Assembly: GCA_032717465.1 (NCBI GenBank)
Contig: CM064632.1
Span: forward strand, 25,066,005-25,130,004
Source of the DNA: Coenobita brevimanus
Taxonomy: Eukaryota > Arthropoda > Malacostraca > Decapoda > Coenobitidae
Reading direction: 5' to 3'
DNA length: 64,000 bases
Shown here: piece by piece, positions 41,991 through 54,926 of the stretch
Position numbering within the stretch: the first letter of the stretch is position 1
How the letters are laid out: each line of letters starts with the position of its first letter
Notes under the pieces: generated by a model
What the model was told of the DNA's origin: nothing
The model's input: the letters and a program-made list of their open reading frames with translations, nothing else
Database searches by the model: none
Made by a program: the position numbers and the translations under genes

Positions 41991-42564
41991 GGATTAAAGA
42001 TGGTATTCCCTGCAGTTCCAAAAGCCTCCCTAACACCTTTTCCTTAGCGATTCATTTTGTTTATCACACCTTGCTGTACTCTTGTGTGTTACATAAATCA
42101 TTCCATTATCGCTATACTCGCATAGTAATGGTACAAAATCATATTAACCATCAATAACCAAAAATAAATCGCTAAGGAAGAGGTTCTAGGGAGCTTCCTT
42201 AACCGACAAGAATATGAACCAAGGATTTAATCAAAACCATATTAATCCCTCCAGTTCTAAATCCCTCCTTAGCTGAATAAAACCGTCTGTAAATTGCACA
42301 ATAATGAAGCGAGAAACACGTCCTGGTAGTGAAGGGGCTCTCACCTCCCTCAGCATAATCAGGTGGAAAGATAACGTTAACACCTGCCTCGTCCCTCAGA
42401 GATAAGACATGGGGGGGGGGCACAAAGGTTCCTCTCCTATTAGGGACATTAGCGCACTGAGACCTGGGATTTGTTTTTCTGTGTATTGCTTGTTATATAC
42501 AGAGAGAGAAAGAGAGAGAGAATTTACCCTCACTAAACTTCATACACCCCAATACTACAAGGGT

Positions 42565-42715
42565 GCTGGAGAAAGACACCTTCACGTGGTGGCACCGATA
42601 TAGTCACGGCCGCTATAAAAACGCCCCTCATCTCCCTCTCTATACCCCGAAAGGAGGATGGTGGACGGCAGATGAGTAACTTCAGCCTGGCGTCCTGCTT
42701 CACGTCAAGATAAGT
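42565..42715 (+). repeat. Dispersed repeat family D, copy 2
   Basis: Matches 23905-24070 in order; see that entry. Followed by an AACA/CAG array. Confidence 0.6.
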
Positions 42716-42719
42716 TTAG

Positions 42720-42850
42720 CATAACAACAACAATAACAGCAGCAGCAACAATAACAACAACAACAACAGCAGCAGCAACAAAAACAAGAACAAAAAAAAG
42801 CACCAATAGCAGCAGAAGCAACAACAACAAGAACAATAACACCAAATGCA
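42720..42850. repeat. (AAC)n/(AGC)n trinucleotide array
   Basis: AACAACAAC, AGCAGCAGC and AAAACAAGAAC mix. Confidence 0.92.
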
Positions 42851-42911
42851 ACAGGCCTTTCTTGCACTGAACAAGTCGTATGGTTGCAGCGGGAACATAC
42901 CTAAAATGACG

Positions 42912-44198
42912 TCACAAGAGGTTAATATCTACCATCACAGGAGGTTAATATCTACCATCACAAGAGGTTAATATCTACCATCACAAGAGGTTAATATCTA
43001 CCATCACAAGAGGTTAATATCTACCATCACAAGAGGTTAATATCTACCATCACAAGAGGTTAATATCTACCATCACAAGAGGTTAATATCTACCATCACA
43101 AGAGGTTAATATCTACCATCACAAGAGGTTAATATCTACCATTACAAGAGGTTAATATCTACCATCACAAGAGGTTGATATCTACCATCACAAGAGGTTA
43201 ATATCTACAATCACAAGAGGTTAATATCTACCATCACAAGAGGTTAATATCTACCATCACAAGAGGTTAATATCTACCATCACAAGAGGTTAATATCTAC
43301 CATCACAAGATGTTAATATCTACCATCCCAAGAGGTTAATATCTACCATCACAGGAGGTTAATATCTACCATCACAGGAGGTTAATATCTACCATCACAG
43401 GAGGGAAATATCTACTATCACAGGAGGTTAATATCTACCATCACAAGAGGTTAATATCTACCATCACAAGAGGTTAATATCTACCATCACAAGAGGTTAA
43501 TATCTACCATCCCAAGAGGTTAATATCTACCATCACAGGAGGTTAATATCTACCATCACAGGAGGTTAATATCTACCATCACAGGAGGGAAATATCTACT
43601 ATCACAGGAGGTTAATATCTACCATCACAAGAGGTTAATATCTACCATCACAAGAGGTTAATATCTACCATCACAAGAGGTTAATATCTACCATCACAGG
43701 AGGTTAATATCTACCATCACAAGAGGTTAATATCTACCATCACAAGAGGTTAATATCTACCATCACAAGAGGTTAATATCTACCATCACAGGAGGTTAAT
43801 ATCTACCATCACAAGAGGTTAATATCTACCATCACAGGAGGTTAATATCTACCATCACAGGAGGTTAATATCTACCATTACAAGAGGTTAATATCTACCA
43901 TCACAGGAGGGTAATATCTACCATCACAAGAGGTTAATATCTACCATCACAAGAGGTTAATATCTACCATCACAGGAGGTTAATATCTACCATCACAGGA
44001 GGTTAATATCTACCATCACAGGAGGTTAATATCTACCATCACAGGAGGTTAATATCTACCATCACAAGAGGTTAATATCTACCATCACAGGAGGTTAATA
44101 TCTACCATCACAGGAGGTTAATATCTACCATCACAGGAGGTTAATATCTACCATCACAGGAGGTTAATATCTACCATCACAAGAGGTTAATATCTACC
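42912..44198. repeat. 23-bp minisatellite, GAGGTTAATATCTACCATCA-based, ~56 units
   Basis: The unit is GAGGTTAATATCTACCATCA followed by CAA or CAG. Units are near-identical; the main variable site is CAAGAGG/CAGGAGG, with rarer forms (TGTTAAT, GGGAAAT, ATTACAA). A block marked by CATCCCAAG and GGAGGGAAATATCTACTA repeats with an exact 184-bp offset (43321 and 43505 = 8 units), so there is higher-order structure. Stops occur in every frame and no unique spacers exist. Confidence 0.97.
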
Positions 44199-44334
44199 GT
44201 GGTCGGCGGAGTCTATAAGGCCACACTAACAGGCAGGTCGCTATCTTGTGCTGGTGGAATTATATAAACTATGTGGCGGTAATTATCTGAAGTCTTATCT
44301 TTGTAATGGAAATGAAGTGAGGCCGATGTAATGG

Positions 44335-45060
44335 TGGAGGCGAAGGAGAGAAAGTCTGAGGGAGAAGGGACGGAGGAAGAGTGAGGAGGCGAGAGGAGAA
44401 GGGACTGAGGAGTAGTGAGGAGGCGAGAGGAGGAGGGACTGAGGAGGTGTGAGGGGACGAGAGGAGGAGGGACTGAGGAGGTGTGAGGGGACGAGAGGAG
44501 GAGGGACTGAGGAGGTGTGAGGGGACGAGAGGAGGACGGACTGAGGACGAGAGAGGATAGAAGGTGTGAGGAATGAATGGAAGAAGTAGGGAAAGAAGAT
44601 GAAATAGGGGAGGTCGGGGAGCAAGAGGTGTGGGAGGATAAGTGTAGGAAATGAATTATGAAGGGATACGAAGGAACGGGGGAGGGGAGGGGGAAGCGAT
44701 GTATCTGAGGGAGAAACGAGGAGGGACGAGGGCAGGGAAAGGCTGAGGGAGGAATGAGGGAGGGGAAGGAGAAATGAGGTGGAGGGTAGGAATTGAAGGG
44801 TTGGGAGGAAGTGAAAGTGGAGAGGGAGTGTGAAGTAAGGGGTGGAGTGAGTGTATGGGGTAGGGAGAAAGAGGAGAGGGGGTCGGGGAAAAGTGGGAGA
44901 GGAGTGAGTGTGGGAAAGGAGAACAAGAATGGGGGAAGAGAGAACGAGAAAGAGAAGTGATGGGGGTAGTGGGGGAAGCGAGTTATGAAGGGGAGAAGGT
45001 GAAGAGGAGGAAGAGGAGTGAGAGTTACAAGAAGCACAAAGTTATCGTGGCTGGTAAATA
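44335..45060. repeat. Polypurine block 1 with 34-bp minisatellite
   Basis: Nearly all G/A on the plus strand. At 44400-44545 a ~34-bp unit (GAGGAGGTGTGAGGGGACGA plus GAGGAGGAGGGACT) repeats about four times. The minus Ser/Pro frame of 291 residues is compositional. Confidence 0.88.
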
Positions 45061-45234
45061 ACAAAACTATTCTATCAACTAAAGACAATGACAGAAAAGT
45101 AGGTAAGCCCGCCCCCCCTAAACCCTCCAGCTGAAGCCGTCAGGAAATAGTGAGTAGAACCACCATCTAGCACGGAAAACCTGTCCTGGAAAATTCATAG
45201 GAAAGAAGGAAAGGCAATCTTATTCTACACTATC
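45061..45234. other. Mixed-composition spacer in polypurine block
   Basis: About 170 bp of ordinary composition with a CCGCCCCCCC run at 45107; no gene. Confidence 0.6.
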
Positions 45235-47190
45235 TACCTGAAAGATAAATGTAAGAAGGGGTGAAGCAGGAGTGGAAGGAGTGGAGTTGAGAGGGGAAGG
45301 GGATAGGAGTAAAGGGAGGGGGAGAGGAGTGAGAGCAGAGGGAGAGAAGTGAGGGGGAAGGAAAGAGCGGGGAGAACCTTGGAGGAGAGGAGAGAGGGAG
45401 GAGGAAGAGTGAGAAGACAGAGGGAGAAGAGTAAGAAGGGGAAGGGGGGAGAAACTAAGAGGAGGAGGGGGAAAGGGGGAGAAAGAATGAGAGAGAGGGA
45501 GGGAGGGAAGGAGGAGAAAGGAGAAGAGTAAGGGAAGGGGAGAGCAAAAGGATGGAGAAAGAGGAGATGTGAAGTAGGAGAGGGAAAAAGAAGAGTGAGG
45601 AGAGGAAGAAGAGAGAGAAGGAAGAGTAGAGGAGTTAGGAGGGAGAGGAAACATGCTTTGTGTCAGGGGTAGTAGTGAGAGGGATGGTGTAAGAGACGGC
45701 AAAAAGAAGACTAATGAGGCTGAGAAGATAAGAAGCGGAAGACGGAGGCGGAGAAACATTCTGGGAGTGAGAGAGGAGATGACGGGGGAAAAGGGGCGGG
45801 TGAGAGGGAGGAAAGAAAAGGAGGGGGATGAGAGGGAGGAGAGAGGAGAGGGAGGGGAGAGGGAGGGAAGAGGAGGGAACAGGGGGAGAGGAGGAAAGAG
45901 GGGGAGATGAGGGAGGGGGGAGAGGAGGAAGAGGGAGGGAAGAGGGAGAGAGGAGGAAGGAGGGGGAGAGGGAGGAAGAGGGAAGAGGGAGTGGAGGAAT
46001 AGGTGGGGAGAGAGGGGAGGGGGGAGACGAGGGAAGAGGAGAGGGAGAGGAGTGGGAGAGGGGGTAGGAGAGGAGGGAAGAGGAGGGAAGAGGGGGATAG
46101 AAGGAAAAGGGAAGGGAGAGAAGGAAGAAGAAGGGGAGAGGAGGAATAGGTGGGGAGAGGGGGAGGGGGGAGACGAGGAAGATGAGTGGACAGGGGTAGG
46201 AGGAGGATGAAGAGGAAGAGGAGGGGAGAGGTGGAAGAGGAAGGAAGGACAGAGGGAAAGGGAGGATGAGGAGGGGGAGTGAGTAGAGCATGTAAGAGGA
46301 TCGGGAGAGGGCAAGAGGGGGATAAGGGAGAAAAGGGTTGTGAGAAGAGGGAAAGGGAGATTTAAGAAGGGGGAGAGAGACCAAGAAAGGACGAGGGGGG
46401 AGAAGAAAGAAGAAGGGAATGAGAAGAATGGTGAGGGGGAGAGGAAGGGTGGGAGGGGAAGGGAAAATAAAGACGCAGGGGGAAGACAAAATGAAAGAGG
46501 GGGAGGGGGGAGGCAAGGGGGTGTAATGGAGAGAGAGAGGTTGAAGAGATGGTGGGGGAAATGGAGAAAAGAGGAGGAGGGAAGAGGAAGGGGTGCTCAG
46601 GATGGGAGGGGTAAGGAGAGAAAAGGAGTGAAGGAGGATGAGGAGTGAAAGGAGAGGTGTGAGTGGGGGGGTGGGGAGTGAGGTGTGGGGAGGAAGGGAT
46701 GAAGGGTTTGGTAGAGAGGATGTGTTAGTTTGGGAGAGGGAGGAGGAGGGAGGAGAGAGGAGAAGGAGGAAGAGGAAGAGGAGGAGGAGGAGGAGGAGGA
46801 AGAGAGGAGGAGGGAGGGAGAATAGCTGTTAGGAGTTAGGGGGAGAATGGAGTGAAGAGGGAGGTGTGGGAGGTGTGCGAGGAAAAAGAAGATGGAAAAC
46901 TGAGACGAGGGTACGGGGGAAACAGACACAGAGAGGCTGGGGGCAGAAAATAAAGTGAAAGGGTGTAGGGGAAAAATTTAAGGGTGGAAGCAAAGGAGTA
47001 TACGATAAGCAGAGACGAATGGGAGACGAGAAGAGGCGAGAGGAAGGTGGGGTGTGGGAGGGCTGGGGAGGACAAGATGTGGGGTGGTACATTATCGTGT
47101 GGAGGTCTTATCTGCCTGACTCGCGACAGGGGAGGGCATAGAGCTGGGGAGATGGTGGAGGTGGGAGGAAGAGGAGGAGAGGAAAAGTTG
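45235..47190. repeat. Polypurine block 2 (~2 kb)
   Basis: Extended GGGAGGAAGAGG-like sequence with very few pyrimidines, especially 45840-46160. Minus-strand Ser/Pro/Leu frames of 293-364 residues and plus-strand Arg/Glu/Gly frames arise because stop codons need T. No domain or start context supports coding. Confidence 0.9.
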
Positions 47191-47644
47191 TGTACGTTAG
47201 TTTCGGTGTTATCAATAACTACAAGGGGGAAGTGCAGTCTCATATGTTATATTAAGACCGCTTTCAGAGTAGCTGCATTTCTTTTAACACACTTAGGTCC
47301 GATGCACTGTCAAATAACATCGTCTGGATTTAAATGGAATAGAATGTTTTAAATCTGTCCCCTCCATGGAAGGGTAAATACTGACAATATTAATACTCTG
47401 GCCCCAAAGACTAACTCGCTGCTGGGGAAAGGAATGCTAGAGTAGTCTGACCATGAGAGAGATGAGATTCCAGCCAACATATCTTTTCACTTCCCAGTTT
47501 CCGCCTCCACTGTCGTGTTCGGTGGAAAACCAATGAATCATTAAAAAATAATATCACACAGATTGCCGTGGAATGCTTCACTGAGTTCCATATGTCCCCA
47601 GTGGGGCTCACCGTGTTTGAGTTTTTTTTTTTTTGTGGGGGAGG
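47191..47644. other. Unique sequence up to the gap
   Basis: No gene recognised. It ends in a T run and GGGGGAGG at the gap edge. Confidence 0.5.
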
Positions 47645-47744
47645 NNNNNNNNNNNNNNNNNNNNNNNNNNNNNNNNNNNNNNNNNNNNNNNNNNNNNNNN
47701 NNNNNNNNNNNNNNNNNNNNNNNNNNNNNNNNNNNNNNNNNNNN
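47645..47744. other. Assembly gap, exactly 100 N
   Basis: A run of 100 N, the size often used for gaps of unknown length. Copy B of the large repeat starts at the next base. Confidence 0.99.
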
Positions 47745-48990
47745 GTTTCTGAGATTAGGACAATGTCATCTACAAATCTTTAATGGTTTAGCTTTTCTCC
47801 ATCTATGTTCACTCCTTTATTTTCCCAGTCTAGCTTTCTGAAAAATACTTTCTGGGCATGCTTGCATAAATAACTTTGGTGAAATTGTATCTCCCTGACG
47901 CACGCCCTTCTCAATCTTAATTTTTTCCGAGTCCTTATGTAATTTAACTGTAGCAGTTCCTCTTTATATATGTTTTCGAGCAGTTTTACAAGTTCTCATT
48001 CACTCCTTGATTTCTCATAATGCATTTATAATCGCTATAATGCTCCACTGAATCAAAAGCCTTTTCGATAATCAACAAAACCTAAGCACAGTGGTTTATT
48101 ATATTCTGTAGTTTTCTCAATTAGCTGGTTCCATTGTATGTGTAGATGATCAATGGGTTGAATACCCCGCTTCGGAATCCTGCCTGTTCACAAGGTAGGG
48201 TTCTCCTCCAAAATTGTTGTTATTCTGTTTCGTAAGGACTTTAGCTGAAGAGTTTGTAAATGACTGATAATAAGCTAATGGGTCGATGGTTACTAAGATC
48301 TTTTGAGTCACCTTTTTTTGTAGAGCAAAATAACTATTGCATTACACTATGTTTTGGAATTTTCTTCTGTTTGATACAATTGGGTAAATAAGTAGAGCAA
48401 GCCTATTTTGTACTTCTACTTCTGCATCCAACAGGTAAATCTGCTACTATTCCATCTTCTCCGGAGCCTTCCCTCTTTTACATATTTTTAAGACAAATAT
48501 TTACTTCGTCTGGTGTTACCTCAGGTATTTCAACTTGTGTCAACTGAAAAAGTTAGCTATTTGGTACTACTGTCTTTGATGCATACAGTTCTTTGTAAAA
48601 TTTCTTCAACTCTCTTCACCATCTGTATCTCTGCATTTTAATGATTTCACTTTTTTTCTTTCCAGTGATGTCATTTGTTGTTTTCCTAGTGCCATTTACT
48701 TCGGACCTGTTTCTTAGACTTTTTCCATTTTTGATGGTTTCTTTGATCCTGATCCATGTTTCTCTGCTTATTTTTCTTCTCTTTGTCTTTTGTTGATAAG
48801 CTTATTTAATTCCGCTCGTTCAATTTCGTCTTTCTTTGTCTTTACTTGCATAATTTCCTTTCGTTTTTTCACTTAAGCTCGAGTGTCTTTTCTGAATATT
48901 TCTTGGCTTTGGTTGTATTAGGTTTTCCTACTACCTCCATGATTCTCTTAGCTCACCATCCACTCACTCGATGTAGTGCTGTAACTCTTG
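47745..48990 (-). pseudogene. LINE endonuclease/RT-type remnant, copy B
   Basis: Counterpart of 20184-21400: RT and linker parts only. The 3' half (19445-20183 in copy A) is missing because of the gap. More frameshifts than copy A; no frame over 70 residues of RT survives. Confidence 0.85.
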
Positions 48991-49026
48991 GAGTGTCTGA
49001 TTTTCCTCTCCTCCCTCCATTTCCCT

Positions 49027-49434
49027 TCCTTGCCTCTTCTGTCTTTCTTTACTTCATTCTTTCCTCGTCCTTCAAATGCAGGTGAACTTTACACTCCCTC
49101 TTTTGTCTTTCTTCATTCTTTCCCTCTTCCTTCTGCCTATGGGTGACTGCACTGGGTGACAAGCCCAATGGTTTCCTGTACACCAGGAAACCATTTACTA
49201 TGCTGGGTGGTAATCATATAACCAAATTATGGCGCCTGGTGGTTAGAGGGTATTTACATCATCCGTCGGATTGGGCGGTGAAGGTTTATATCCAAGGGGT
49301 GGTTGGGGTTATTGCTCACGTAGTGTTCACGGATGAGTGAGGCTGGTCACTCTCATCTTAAATGTCAGGACCAAATTGCCTATTAGGCTTCTACGCTCTA
49401 CATGGGGCAACGGCAGAATGGATGATGGTTGGAT

Positions 49435-49436
<2 letters not shown>
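49027..49436 (+). mobile_element. Extra segment in copy B carrying a family A SINE-like repeat
   Basis: Copy A passes from CCTCCCTCCATTCCTTCC straight into the TA array. Copy B has ~410 bp in between. It comprises a TCTTTCTTCATTC-rich lead and, at about 49144-49432, the longest family A copy (CCAATGGTTTCCTGTACACC, ACTATGCTGGGTGGTAATCA, CTCTACATGGGGCAACGG). It is either an insertion present on one copy or a deletion in the other. Confidence 0.7.
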
Positions 49437-49505
<69 letters not shown>

Positions 49506-50147
49506 TTTCACTTGTCTATGGCTGTCTGTTTGTCTGTCTGTCAAGGATTCAGGCAGCCGCAATCAAAGAGCAAAACAGACTATCAGAATATGGCAAATAT
49601 TACCTAAAATACAGTGAATATAACTGTGTAGTGCAAATACAAACAGGTCAAACCTTTAGCGATACGAATGAGGTCCAAGCCATACGAGTATATTACCTCA
49701 CCCTAAAGCTTCACCCTCGACCCGTCACTCCAGCGTCATCCCTTCTTCACTCAGCCCCATCCCTTCTTAACTCAGCCCCATCCTTCTTAACTCAGCGCCA
49801 TCCCTTCTTCACTCAGCCCCATCCCTTCTTCACTCAACCCCATCCACTTCCCTTCACTCCAACCCCATCCCTTCTTCAATCAGCCCCATCCCTTCTTCAC
49901 TCAGCCCCATCCCACTTCTTTCAGCTCAGCCCCATCCCCTTCTTAACTCAGCGCCATCCCTTCTTAACTCAGCCCCATCCCTTCTTCAGCTCAGCCCCAT
50001 CCCTTCTTCACTCAGCCCCATCCCTTCTTCACTCAGCCCCATCCCGATCGTAACTCAGCGCCATCCCTTCTTAACTCAGCCCCATCCCTTTTTTTCACTC
50101 AGCACCACCCGTTCTTCCCCCACTCCAGCATCACCACTCCTCAACTC

Positions 50148-50194
<47 letters not shown>
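49436..50194. repeat. Copy B (TA)n, 21-bp minisatellite and (GA)n
   Basis: Counterparts of 21438-22199. The minisatellite here has several unit-length errors (CCACTTCCCTTCACTCC, CACTTCTTTCAGC) that break the 7-codon frame seen in copy A. Confidence 0.92.
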
Positions 50195-50195
<1 letters not shown>

Positions 50196-50959
50196 ATAGT
50201 AGCTTTTAGAGCAGTAAGAGTAATCATCATCATGAACATCATCATCATCATTTTTATAACAATCAAGTTGGTGCTATGGTTACCACCCAACGTCGTAAGG
50301 AAAACCGTATGGCTAGTCACGTACTAGGAGAGTCACCTCAAGGCAGCATTAAATCGAGGTCACTGGATGGCGGCCGCCTCTATCTGCCACAAACAGTATT
50401 ACCCATTGGCGGAAGAAAGCTTACCAGAAAGATTTAAGGATAAAAATAAAAGAAAAAGAAAAAGCGTCCTTGCACTGAAACGTTAGGGTGATTCAGAACT
50501 TCGTATTTTAAAAGGTGACATAAGAGATTTCTGAACATATTTCACTTGGCGACCAATGTGCGTATTACGTCATATGTTGTTTTTCATGTTCCTAAATTTG
50601 TCTTAATATTGAAATAAATTTGCATCAGTAACATACAAGAGAAGAGTAAGTATAGTATTGTTACCAGATTAAATCACCGAGGATGAGGTGTTCAAAGAAT
50701 TTTAATAAATAAATAAGTGTGTAGTACAATGCGATTCTGTATGTCCAAAGCAGCGAAAAGTTCAGTGGAGACAATTTGTTTACTCCTTCAAACTCCAGGA
50801 CGTGCTATCATATTATTCTTGATATATCCAGACGATTTCTATTCAACTGAGGTGCAAAAATCCCTAACGCTGAAGCGATAAGAAACAGTCTCCATGAACC
50901 CCCTTCCCTACGAGAGGTACCTCTTCCATTTGGCATAAAGCTTCTAATAGAGCAGTAGC

Positions 50960-51002
<43 letters not shown>

Positions 51003-51359
51003 CATCACTTGCAGTTAACTGAATAAGCCTTTCAATACAGCCACCTTTTCATTTTATTCTTACTAGTACCAAGGGATTTTATTTAGCTTAGGACAGACCG
51101 TAGCATTTTATTCAATATGGAGGGTGGGTGTTAGCGCCGAAGTAGTGGCATGTGGAGGTGTATGGTATGTAGGAGGATTGCTGGGCCTTGGAAACCAGAC
51201 TGTGAAGCTTATTGCCCAGAGTCGGACACATAAAACAAAAGGACCCTTTGAGCCAACAGGAATTAGATGTAGCCTTCATTAACGTCTTTGCTTACGGTAG
51301 TAACTTTCCCTGTGCTGCATAAAATCACGTGTTTGGTAACCACAATTATCCCCTTAAAA

Positions 51360-51625
51360 CTATACTCTTTTTTACTCCAACCTGGCCCTAAAGAATTGCA
51401 ATCTGTCAGCCTTGAATCCCCTGAGTTATAACAATATTTTAACACTAGTGGCGAATTATGAGTGCTAGTCACGAAAAGAAGTACATGTACTATGGAAAAG
51501 AAGGTAGAGCTGTAGCATTGTCTTTTTACTGCCCAATAAGGACGAAGAAGAATCTCTGGAGCCAAGGTGAACAAAAGTGTAGTTTCTCATTTGTATTTTT
51601 TTCTTGTGCCTCCCAGACTATTTTT
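51360..51625 (+). repeat. Dispersed repeat family C, copy B of 23320-23545
   Basis: Same words in order as copy A, with added single bases such as CTAGTGGCGAATTATGAGTG in place of CTAGAATATGATG. Confidence 0.65.
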
Positions 51626-51749
51626 ATTCAGCCCAGGAGAGACCGTCCGAGCTAGATTGGTTGTGACAGTGGTTTCTTTACACTTTTCAAATAACTAGAC
51701 ATCTTTCGTAAGCTGTGTACAAACTGCGTGTTGATGACCTGGTTAAAAT

Positions 51750-51799
<50 letters not shown>

Positions 51800-52245
51800 C
51801 ATCGAACTGAAAAGGATTAAATAAGTAAATCCGTCCTGGTAGTGAATGAGTAAATGCATTTCGAGATCATGGTGTCAATATTCGTGGGTGTGGGCGCATG
51901 AAATTAAAACCTATAATCAAGGTTCATCTCATCAGAGGAGAAAAATTAACTCTCTTATCTATGTTTTAGCATCTGGCTGGTGGTGAAGAGGGACACCTTC
52001 ACGTGGTTTGCACTAATAAACTTGCTTGGTTGTGTAAATACGTCTCTAAGCTCCGTCCTTATTACCCGAACTGAGGATGGTAGACTGCAGGAGGAACATT
52101 AGCCTGCAGTCCATTGGGTTCACGTTTCAAGGAGCCTGGACCCAAAATAACAACACTAAACGTACGACTGACGAATCAATGTAAAAGAGTGGCAAGTAGT
52201 CTAATCAGAGCACGACAGCTCTCTCCTCCTACCCTTGGTGTTTGT

Positions 52246-52297
<52 letters not shown>

Positions 52298-52602
52298 GAG
52301 GGCAGAATAGTGAGTGTGCAGCGAGGTGTACGAGTGAGTAGCGAGGAAAGGAGGCTGTCAGGTCTGATACAACACATATATTACCTCACCCTGACGCTTC
52401 GCCCCACACCCCTCTCCCAGTCACTCGTCATCCCCACCCCATCTCTCCCTGCCTCACCACATGCTTCAGCCAACCCTCCCACACTCATTCACACCACACA
52501 CTCAACTCTCACTCCCACCCAACCACCATGCCCAACCCATCCCTCACATCTCTATACCATATCCCCTTCCTATAGAGATGTGGGAAGTATTAATAATAAT
52601 AG

Positions 52603-52656
<54 letters not shown>

Positions 52657-52660
52657 TATA

Positions 52661-52724
<64 letters not shown>

Positions 52725-54822
52725 TAGACACATTTATATGTCTCCCTACAATGTGTAAGATTTTAACATCCATATTAACAGCCAAAACCTACAAGCACCT
52801 GGTGGATAACAACCTACCCCCAGGGGAACAAAAAAGCTGTAGAAAAGGGAGTGCTGGATGCAAAGACCAGCTGCTCATAAACAAAGCCATATTGGAGGAG
52901 ACCAAAACCAGATAAAAGAACCTCACACCAGCTTGGGTTGACTACAAGAGGACATTCGACTCTGTTCTCCACAGCTGGATAATAAAATGCCTTGAAATCT
53001 ACAACACCTCACCGATTATGACAGCCTTCATCAGAACCAATATGACGAAATTGAAGACAACCCTCAAACTCAACCACAACGAGGGAACTCTAACATCCAG
53101 ACAGATCAAAATCAATAGCGGAACCTTGCAGGAGGACTCTCTCTCACCTCCTCTCTTCCAAATTGCTCTTGCTCCACTATCCTCTCTTCTGAACAACAGC
53201 GGCTATGGTTACAAGACAGGCAACACTATCATCAACCACCTGGTCTACACTGATGACCTGAAAACCTATGCCAAAAACGACGAAGAACAGTAAGGCCTAC
53301 TCACCATCGTTAAAGGCTTTAGTGATGACATTGGAATGGAGTTCGGTCTTGACAAAAGGGCCAAAGCTTCCTACAGAAGAGGCAAATTAAGAAATGCTGA
53401 AAACATCGAGTTTGATATAGATACCATCATCCAAGATCTAGAAGAAGAGGGCACATACAAATACCTTGGTGTGAATGAAGGAGATGGAATTCAGCAAGCT
53501 AAGATGAAAGAGAAAATACGAAAAGAGTACTACAGACACATACGACTGGTGCTTAAGTCAGAACTCAATGCCACCAACAGAACAGAAGCAATGAACACCC
53601 TTGCAATCCCAGTCGTCACCTACAGCTTCAACACCATCGACTGGAAAATGGAAGAACTAAAGAAACTTGACCAAAAAACAAGAACACTGCTGACAATGGA
53701 AAAAATGCACCATCCTAAAGCGGACGTGGATAGGCTTTACCTCCCAAGAACATCTGAGGGAAGGGGTCTTACCCAAATTGAGACAACGTACAAAACAACC
53801 ACGATCGGTCTTGGCATGTACCTCAAGACCAAAGAGGACAGTCTTCTTATGATTGCGAGAGACCATGAACGAGCAAAGAAAACAACATCAGTACACCATG
53901 AAGCTGTCAAATTCAGAAGAGAGCTCAATAAACCAGAGTTCCAAATCATGGAAAATGAGCAAGCCACCAGCTTTGCTCGAAGAATAAAACTGAAAGCTAA
54001 ACACCAAGCACTAGAACACTTAAAGAGTAAATGGGAAGAAAAACCTCTACACGGGCAGTACCCGAAACGAGTCAGTGACAGAGACGTGGACCAAGCCCAA
54101 ACAAACCGATGGCTAAAAACAGCAGGCCTAAAATCGGAAACGGAAGGGTTTATCATCGCAGCTCAAGACCAGTGCATTACAACTAATTACTGTATTACCG
54201 GAACAAGATCTTGAAAGACGCCACCAGTCCGATGTGCATGATATGCAACAAAACACCAAGAGACAATAGACCATCTAATCTCTGGCTGCTCAGAATTGGC
54301 CAAAACAGAATACATACAAAGGCACAACAAAGCAGCAGCATACCTCCACTAGGCAATCTGTAAGCACTATAACATCAAAGACAATTACTAAGAACATGGA
54401 CCATCAAGTGTTACAGAAAACGCAGAAGCTACTAAACTATGGAACATGCCAATCCAGACGGATAAAGAAATCAAAACCAACTGGCCCGACATAGTTGTGA
54501 AAGACAGAAAAAGAAAGAACGTGTGTGCTCATCGATATGTCCGTCCCCAACGAAAGTAACACCTCCCTAAAAACAATTGAAAAGCTCTCCAGATACAAAG
54601 ACCTGGAGATAGAAGTGAAAGGATGTGTGGAAAAATATACCAGCAAAGTCCCCGGAAACATCAAGGTAAACGAGTTGCAGAAGATCGTCCTGCTAGGAAC
54701 TGCCCCTATATTGAGAAAGACGTTATCCATCAAGTGAACCATCACACCCTCATGGGAGCCCTAAGTTCAAGGGTTGGAATCGGCTCCATGAGTGAATATA
54801 GCAGGACTTCAAGGAATACATA
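52725..54822 (+). pseudogene. Dong/R4-like LINE remnant, copy B
   Basis: Counterpart of 24729-26822 with the same stops (near 52914; at 53291-53293) and Tyr-Thr-Asp-Asp. Differences include Ser/Arg at 53360, Ile/Val near 53611 and Val/Gly near 54147. One-base homopolymer additions lie near 54251 (AACAAAACACC) and 54511 (AGAAAAAGAAAG), further breaking the zinc-motif and endonuclease frames. Flanked by (TAA)n at 52592-52724 and 54820-54926. Confidence 0.87.
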
Positions 54823-54869
54823 ATAATAATACTATTAACAATAACAACAACAACAACAACAACAACAAC

Positions 54870-54900
<31 letters not shown>

Positions 54901-54926
54901 GTAACAGTAATAGTAATAATAATAAA

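Noticed and set aside
42912..44198. CRISPR-like regular array
   Set aside because: Units are contiguous 23-mers with no unique spacers and the context is eukaryotic; it is a minisatellite.
45220..46516. Ser/Pro/Leu frames of 293-364 residues
   Set aside because: Purine-only plus strand removes most stops from the complement; no motif or conserved start.
47563..47841. Open frames reading through the N gap
   Set aside because: They include 33-34 unknown residues from the gap and join unrelated sequences.
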